Below, piece after piece: positions 57,029-64,000 of a DNA stretch of 64,000 bases. The DNA is from Cercis canadensis (Eukaryota > Streptophyta > Magnoliopsida > Fabales > Fabaceae): assembly GCA_003255065.1 (NCBI GenBank), contig QAOA01003946.1:715272-779271 (forward strand), read 5' to 3'. Position 1 is the first letter of the stretch, and each line of letters opens with the position of its first letter. Under the pieces are notes generated by a model. The model was not told the DNA's origin. It saw nothing but the letters and a program-made list of their open reading frames with translations, and ran no database searches. A program made the position numbers and the translations under genes.

Positions 57029-60000
57029 TTATGCGGCTCCAATTTTCTGAGCTTTATTTGGGCGATCTGTTGCTGAGTCATTCTCCCTAGAGCGGGCATG
57101 CTTTCCTCCTTTACTGAACCTTCCTCCCCTGAGAAGAGATGATATGGTTAACATTTTTAGTTCCACCCCCTTCCCTAGCAGGGGGGAAAAAGAGCAGAGA
57201 TAACAAAAAAGAAAGAGAAAAATGAAAAACTTATTCAAGTTTTATTCAGACAGGGCTCGTAGTTCTCAGTTCACCCACTGACCTTCCTCGGCTACTCTTG
57301 TTTTCTCGGTGCTTTTCTTGATTGCCACGAATAGCACTCCAGTATTCCCTTTCAGCCTCACCTGAGTATGACACAAGAATAGCTCTCAGCTGAACCCGTA
57401 AAATTCTACTGATCCCTATATATGACTTAGATGAAAATAGTTAACTTCCTATATTTTTCTATGACAAATGGTTCAGTTCAAGTATAACTTAGCTGAAAAT
57501 AGTTATGTTCATGATATGCACTTTCCTACCATTTATAAACAATCTTGTAAGTCTATAAATGTGAAAGATTTATCATGCCAATAGTGAACATCAAAGCAAG
57601 AGAACTGCTTAAAGATTATGAATATGGACACACAACTAACCAGTCACCGGATCTAGAATAGCAATATAATTTTTAACAACCAAACCACCCTTTTCAGCAA
57701 GAACTGAAGCAGCACGAGCTTTCTGACCAGCATCAGGTTCTTCAAACCGGATGTATCCTGAATCAGCTCCAATCTTGAAATCAATGTACTGAACAGGAAA
57801 ACAAGAACATAAGATTTGATATTCTAAATGAATTGAAAAAGCTTAGCAATAATCAATTATTTCGGGAAGGAGCAGGGATGAGCCAGAATGATTTAGTGTA
57901 GCTTTGGAGTGTTCAAATAAAACTGAGAATTTATAAAAGCACAAAAAGTATACTTCTAAAAGTACAAAATACAGGAAAAAGAAAGGGAGTACGGGGAGAC
58001 AAGAATTTTAATAAACAGCTGTAAAATCTTGTTCAAACTGTAACAGAAGGCATAAACTCCACCAAACAATAGCAAGTGGAAAACATAAGTACCTTCACAG
58101 TACCAAACTTTTCAAAGACACCCTTTAAATCCTCACGCATGACAACATCCATGTTATCCTTGTAAGAAGCGGCTGAAAATTTTTCATCTGCTTCCTCAGT
58201 CTTTTCTTCAACTTCAGTTTCTTTTCCTTCACTCTCCCCATGGTTTTCTTTATCATTGTCAATATTTTCTGAGACCTTTTGTTCACTTTCTTCAGCAGCA
58301 TCTTTTAAGGGCTTTTGTTCATCTGTTTTGGAGACACTATTATCGTCATTGGCATGTTGACAGGTACCATCTTTTTCCGCTGGAACTCCATCAGACATGC
58401 TCTTGAGTTTGAAGGCAATAATTAAGCCCTTAGGATAGCTATGTTTAACATGAGTGAAGACAGTCAATTTATAGAACAACAGCCCAGTTTTTTTTTGGTT
58501 ATGAAAGGGGGGTTGGCAACTTCTTACCTTGCTTCTCCATTTGAGTTATTATGGTGATTTGAACTCATGACTGAACAAAATTTTTCATGCTCTTCTAACT
58601 CATTGGCTCTCTCTACATCAAAATCCTTCCTGAATTGAATATAATTAAATCATACTACATATACATCAATATACACTTAGCATGCATGCATCTCTTTTAC
58701 AGATTTTGAACAAATATGGAAAACAACCCCAATTCCTATTGCAGGAATTTTTATTTTTTTTTGTAGATCAAATTATAGTTAGAAAAGAAGACAATAAGGA
58801 ATGAATTCTCTACCTTTCTTTAATATTTTTTGAAATTATTCTACTATAAGGATAAAATATGAACATTTTGAGTAAAGTTCATTACAGGTATATTATTGAA
58901 CAACTATAAGCATCCTTACTTGGGTTTTAATTCTAATTCAACCCCTGCATACTCTAATCTTTGCTTCATAACCTTTTCAGTATCTTCCTCTGATGAAAAC
59001 TCAACCAGGGCAGTGCCACAGAAGAATCTTTTGTCTCCAACATGACGGGGCATCCGGACACTATTAACCTGAAAAAAAAAATCATTAAAATTAAAAAATT
59101 GCGCACAGTACTTCATACATCCCATGAACCATCTGCCAAACAATTTCTCTTTGAAAGAAAAGAAAATCTGAGTCATTTAAATTTTTTAAGAAGTAGCATA
59201 GGGAGTTAGAATTCAGTTTGAATTTTAAAGCAATTAAGCACTGAGGTTATGCTTTTTAATGCCCTGACAAGAGCTTTAATAAACTTTATTTCTGCTCAGT
59301 TTGCACCCTAATTGGCTCACATGATACCTCAAAAATCAAAGGAAAGCAGAGGGAGAATTTTTTTTTTCCTTCTCTTTCATACTTCATTTTCATTTATCAC
59401 TTTGTCTAATCCATAATTTAATTTTTTTAAAAAAAAAAAAATCTCATTTCGCTCCACACCTAATATAGATAAAGGACAATCCATAACAACCAAATAAAAA
59501 ATTAAGCACCCACAAAACATTGATTCCATGGTATCATGCAAATTGCTAAAAGGTTAAAAAGTAAATAATGTCATAGGTGCTACAATTACCTTAGCATATT
59601 GACCAAAGAATGTCTCCAGGTCTTCACGCTTCACATCAAATTCAAATGGTGAAGCGGCAATTGTTCTCACATCTACCTGCTCAATTACCTCGTCCAGCTT
59701 TGAAAGTTCAGTAGTCCTGCCAATTTTTTTCCCTGGAACATAGGAACAGAAAAATAATGAAAAAGGTATAAGTGTTCATTTAAAACAGAATTATCTGGCG
59801 GTGGCAAACTATGATGCACACTGATACAGTAATGAAATTAGAAGAAACAAAAGTACAAAGTTAAATTTAAACCCATGAGAATCACCCCCATCATTACTGA
59901 TCTCAGGATCCCAGAAAACATTAAAGAACACAATCACTATACTCTACAATTGTCAGCAACTAATCAAAAGCCATTAAAATAACAAAAGAAAAGTTCTCTA

Positions 60001-61000
60001 CTTTATGCTGACAACATCCATACAAGAAAACTCGAGGGCTTCTACTCCAAACTAGCTGGAGTATAAAAAGGTTTAACGAAATAAGCAAAGCAGCTCAATT
60101 AAGCTGAAGTCAGTAGTGGTTCTAGGAATCTAGTTTCTTCAAGTTTAAATAATAAATAACTGAATATTTATCTGAGTAAACCTACATTCTATAACAAAAC
60201 AGAAGGGCAAATAAGAAAACACACAAGCATACAGAAGTTCACAATAACTCACCATCTTCAGAGATCTTCAGTGAATCTGATTTTCTCAAAGTTTCAGCAA
60301 CAGCTTTAACAGTATCTTCAGTCACCTCATCTGGCTTTACATTCCGCAGATTAAGATGATTTCTCATCCGAGTAAACGAACAAATCAAAGCCAAACTAAC
60401 CACTGCGTAGTCACAGTCAAGATCAACAATGATAACATAATAGGCACCCAAAATCAATTAAACATACCTAGGCAAATTGGCAACGTTATATGTCAATCTT
60501 CAATCACTTCAGAAAAACACTCTTAAGATTTGATAAATAAATATAAGCCAATTTATCTTTTACAAGAAAGATTTCCCCAGAAAAATATACTGCAATAGGG
60601 AGAAAGGAAAAAAAAAAAGGTTAAGAATGTGAGCTTTGAACTCAGAGCTAAATATAGATGAATGAAGACATGCAACCCAAGCACACAACAAATACGCATA
60701 ATTGTAATAATAAACAGGACGGCAGAATAACTGAATGACAAGGATACTGCCATCATCGCTTTCACTGATAGATTTCTTCAGGAAATTGTCCCTAGGAAGG
60801 TTGCTATCACTGAAGTAGAACTCAACCTGTATGAAACCATGCATATTCAAATTATGGTAGAAGACAAAAATACCCAAATGATCGATCACAAAATCCGAAT
60901 TGAATAAATACAGTACAAAATTAAATTAAAATTGAAATAAATGTTATACTTGTCGTATCACTTTCTTCGCGGTTTCTTCGTCCAACGACGGCGTCGCCAT
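57029..61000 (-). CDS. La protein (La motif plus two RRMs)
   Basis: La binds the 3' oligo-U ends of new RNA polymerase III transcripts in the nucleus, protects them and aids their maturation. Ten exons join to 1,347 nt, 448 residues: 60950-61000, 60748-60826, 60253-60402, 59590-59732, 58920-59068, 58528-58629, 58093-58438, 57641-57788, 57283-57361, 57029-57128. Residues 1-93 are the La motif (RQVEFYFSDSNLPRDNFLKK, MVSLALICSFTRMRNHL). RRM1 spans about 115-190 (VNSVRMPRHVGDKRFFCGTA, ALVEFSS). An acidic Lys/Glu-rich linker follows (about 240-325). A second RRM spans about 330-395 (YIDFKIGADSGYIRFEEPDA). The Arg/Lys-rich tail (RGGRFSKGGKHARSRE) is nuclear-localisation-like. Order and wording match Arabidopsis La1 as I recall it. 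The second exon ends in GGCA followed by GTATCC, which is needed to keep DDGMVSLALI in frame. Confidence 0.95.
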
Positions 61001-61068
61001 TGATGTAAGGATTTTGTCAGAAACGAAAATCGAAGAAGCGCAGAGAGAGAGACTGTGCTTGTATGTGT

Positions 61069-61077
61069 TTAGGGTTT
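61069..61077 (-). promoter_or_regulatory. Telo-box upstream of the La gene
   Basis: On the minus strand this reads AAACCCTAA, about 70 bases before the La start codon. The placement suits a proximal promoter or leader element of a housekeeping RNA-metabolism gene. Confidence 0.5.
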
Positions 61078-62806
61078 TTGCGGTATACTTCTGACTTCTG
61101 AGGGTTTGGGACTTTACCGCTTTCGGCTTGTTTTTAAAGTAGGATTTCTTAACTGAAACAGGTCCGGTTTAGAGTTTAGTAGCCTCCGGTTCACGTTCTC
61201 CAACTCCGAACGTGTATGTTGTGGCCCTAACAAATTGGAGCAAGATATTCGTAAGTCATATCATAACTAATTTATTTTCAATTATCTCATATTGTTAATT
61301 TTCTATTATTATCATCGTCGTCAATAATTTAATGTCATTTTATATAATTTTCTCTTAAATTGACGTGACCTAAAATTGAAGAGGGAGTTTTTAAATTTTA
61401 CCTTTCTTTTATTAATGGTTGACATGTTATGCTTTTTTCTTCTTTTTCTTCAGACTTTATTTTTATGAAATTTGAAATTTAATGTAGGTGAACATAATGC
61501 CAGATTTTTGTCTCATCATGTCATCACAAAAGAAAACAAACTGACATATGACATTTTTTACAAGTCTTTTTTAAGGCTCAATTTATTTTGATAAAAATAA
61601 TTAGTTCAAGAATTAAATATTTTTAAATTAAATATTTTCTGTGAAAATTATTTTCATCCAAACAAACAGAGCATAAAAGAAAATACTCTGCTTTGTTCAA
61701 AATAGCTAAAATAAGTTTTGTATCTAAAAAGAAGCTAAAAAACTAAATTTTCTTATGACGAAGATTTAAAATTTATCTTTTCACTCTTTTTTTTTTTGAA
61801 AAAAAAAAACTGTATAGTTTAACTTCTCTATACTCTGTACATACTTTTTTCTTGCAAAAACAAAAATTTCATAACATCCTAACATACTTATCTTGAAATT
61901 TCAATTCACGTGTCTCTTATTTTTCAGTAAAATTGATATCTTTCTTTTTTTTGTCATAAATAGAGCTAAATTTAGTATTAAGATAATTTTATTATATTTA
62001 TTGCCATATTAAGTCGGCTTATGCCTCCTGGCTCGTTAAGTAATCATTCTAATACTCAAATCAGAAGTTGTAAATATATTCATTCATATAACAATAATTT
62101 TCTATTTATTGTCGAACTTTTTTTGAAAATATTTATTATAATAGAGAGAGACGGCTTACATAAATATGTCCTGAAAGATGAAGAAAGAAAAAAAAAGACT
62201 TACATCGTGAAAGATCCTAACCTAGAAGAATATTATCAGCAGCAATAAACAGTTCACCTTAGCAGATAATGCTTTGCAGGTACTTTAACGTCTTGATCCT
62301 GCACGTGCGTCCATTCTTGCGCGGTTCTTAATTCAATCATTAAAGTTTAATGTCAACAAACAAGAATGAAAAACTTGTCTGCCAGTTTCATAGTTCTCAT
62401 AATAATACCATATACTGTCCCAATAGTTTTGAGCGTAGATTCCACTCCTAATTACTGAAACCAAAATTAAATTTTAAACTCACAAGCACAACAAAGTGTT
62501 ATAATAATTATAGGGAAAAAAAAAAAAACCCTTCATTTGTGAGAGTATTAGTTTAAAAACCATTGTCTGAAGCAAGGTTCTAGATTGGGTGTATTGCAAT
62601 CACCCAGCACAAAGTAAACTATCATTACATTTCCCTTTCCCACCCTCTTTCTTTATCCCTCAGTCAGAGTTGCACACACTAGATGGTTTTCTTAATCCAG
62701 ATACTGCATTTTCAACTTCCAGGAGTTGGGTTATTCAACAAATGTCTAAATCTGTGAGGCAGCAACTTGGCCACCATTCATCTTACTGGAATCCAACAAT
62801 CAAAGC
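61078..62806. other. Spacer between La and the CCDC25-like gene
   Basis: After about 150 bases of La promoter, this is AT-rich spacer holding a possible short MITE at 61576-61672. The last 200 bases or so may be the 3' UTR of the CCDC25-like gene. No other gene is seen. Confidence 0.45.
61576..61672. mobile_element. Possible short MITE (97 bp)
   Basis: The ends read GCTCAATTTATTTTGATAAA and, on the opposite strand, GCTCTGTTTGTTTGGATGAA, continuing AATAATT in both. They form an imperfect inverted repeat of about 27 bases. No clear target duplication is visible, so the family is unknown and AT-rich chance similarity remains possible. Confidence 0.35.
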
Positions 62807-62959
62807 TCACATGAAATCCTCCTCCAGTTCCTGCATTGATTTGTTTGCTGATGCAATTTGTTTATTGGATGTCATGTTTTCTGACACCATCAAGCCCTTG
62901 TAGCTCCTCATCTCTGTTTGTTTCTCCTTTTCAAGTCTTTCCAACTCCTCACGACGTTT
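62807..62959 (-). CDS. Last exon of a CCDC25-like coiled-coil protein (partial)
   Basis: This 153-base exon starts after a TGCAG acceptor and encodes KRREELERLEKEKQTEMRSY followed by KGLMVSENMTSNKQIASANK, then SMQELEEDFM and a TGA stop. The Lys/Glu-rich helix and the ending SYKGLMV..MTSNKQ..LEEDFM match the C-terminus of the conserved eukaryotic CCDC25/NFACT-R protein family. The earlier exons should lie at higher coordinates. I found none between 62960 and the window end, so the gene continues outside. No biochemical role in plants can be stated from this. Confidence 0.8.
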   Translation of the reverse strand, partial: KRREELERLEKEKQTEMRSYKGLMVSENMTSNKQIASANKSMQELEEDFM

Positions 62960-63769
62960 CTGCACATAGAAACATAAGAAATTTCACAAACAAAACAACT
63001 GTTCAATGAAAAAATGTTTTCACATTTGATTGATATATCTGGCCTGATATGCAGCCCTGACTAGAAACCAAGAAAGAAACATTCAATTCATTACATGCAC
63101 ATTAATTCAATTTTATATATGATACACCTCAAAGTAAACTGGCTTCTTGGCCTTTTAGAAGGACAATTAAATATTTCCAAAAAAAAAAAAAAGCGTTTGA
63201 CCTCTATCAGAGCAAATTTTAGAAGACCGCTTCCTGGAAATCCTGCATTACATATTTACAACAGTACGATACTCATAGGTCAGTTTGGTTCAGTTTGAGG
63301 CTCTAAATACCCTGAAAATAAGTTTTAGAAACTGAACCAAACCAAGAAAACTCATTGGACCACCTGAACCAAGTGGGTTCTCAGTTTGGTTTCACTTCAT
63401 TCTTCTATTAGCCTGTAATGAATAACATCTAGACAATAGCAATTGCTTGCCAAAGGTGAAAATTCGGTAGAAGTTCCATACAATAACAATACAACAACTA
63501 CCGAGCATGCATATCTGGGCATGTAATACTTAACTAACAAGTTCACACTCTACAGGCATTGTCTTTCAACAATTTGCAATAAGCCACACAGTTAATTGAG
63601 TAGAAGCAATTTCAAAGATAGAAATAGAACAAAACACATACATCTGGGACGCCAACTGAACTTGTCAAGTCAGGTCCTTTTTACATTTTGGGCCATCAGC
63701 AAAACTTACCAGAAGTTAGAAGGTATTTGATTATTGTTTCATATAATTATACATATATAACTAATATTA
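62960..63769. other. Probable intron of the CCDC25-like gene
   Basis: No coding exon of the CCDC25-like gene is recognisable here, so this is probably intron. It contains repeated GGTTCAGTTTGG-type words in both orientations near 63272-63400 and again near 63870-63946, which suggests remnants of repetitive elements. Confidence 0.4.
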
Positions 63770-64000
63770 CAAAATCGTGCATGTTACATATAATTCATTC
63801 AATTCAGTTAAGTTCATATGGTTGGGAAAAATACTCAAAACAATAAACCAAACCAGCCTTAAAAATATTCCTCAGAACCGAACTGAACCAATCCAAGCAA
63901 AGAAAAAACCTGAACCAAACTGTAAGTTTGGATTGGTTTAATTGGGNCAAAATCGTGTATGTTACATATAATTCATTCAATTCAGTTAAGTTCATATGGT
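63770..64000. repeat. Duplicated segment around a single N at the window edge (assembly join)
   Basis: The sequence after the N at 63947 (63948-64000) repeats 63770-63822 with one visible difference. The second copy is cut by the window end, so the full overlap is at least 53 bases and probably about 177. Confidence 0.8.

Overview
This window is nuclear DNA from a flowering plant, most likely a eudicot. The genes are split by many short AT-rich GT-AG introns, the proteins are plant-specific or clearly plant-like, and the spacers are AT-rich with MITE-type transposons. I cannot name the species. No operons, phage, CRISPR arrays or bacterial features are present. Exon boundaries below were placed by hand, by following the reading frame across splice sites and comparing with plant families I remember. 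For ten of the eleven intact or partial protein genes the whole CDS closes in frame; the eleventh runs off the window.

Layout, left to right: a decayed copy of a peroxisomal beta-oxidation multifunctional protein gene (AIM1/MFP type, minus, 672-6664); PEX4, the peroxisomal ubiquitin-conjugating enzyme (minus, 8359-10056); a Mutator-type MITE (10968-11336); a TOM1-like VHS-GAT protein of the ESCRT pathway (minus, 13053-19519); a plastid D-amino-acid transaminase/aminodeoxychorismate lyase-like enzyme (minus, 21352-23869); a second Mutator-type MITE (24135-24550); an uncharacterised four-pass membrane protein (plus, 25709-28474); translation initiation factor eIF3 subunit L (plus, 29966-33975); a small tetraspanin-like protein (plus, 35090-38055); two tandem aspartate aminotransferases with identical exon architecture (plus, 39468-42281 and 44503-48848), of which only the second has a PTS2-type peroxisomal targeting motif; a three-repeat MYB (MYB3R, minus, 49499-54397); a La RNA-binding protein (minus, 57029-61000); and the last exon of a CCDC25-like coiled-coil gene that leaves the window (minus, 62807-62959).

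The genes do not form one pathway. They are mostly single housekeeping loci, with a mild local concentration of peroxisome-related genes. The gene order looks like an ancestral block: from memory, several neighbours here are also neighbours in Arabidopsis but split over different segments (La1-MYB3R1 on chromosome 4, MYB3R4-ASP3 on chromosome 5, PEX4-eIF3L on chromosome 5).

The most striking non-genic signal is technical. Each of six places with an isolated N sits between two near-identical copies of 66 to 228 bases. This looks like unmerged contig or allele overlaps, not biological duplication. I found no convincing undescribed system. The best biological leads are the lesion pattern of the AIM1 pseudogene, the targeting divergence of the aminotransferase pair, and the two MITEs with perfect 9-bp target duplications.
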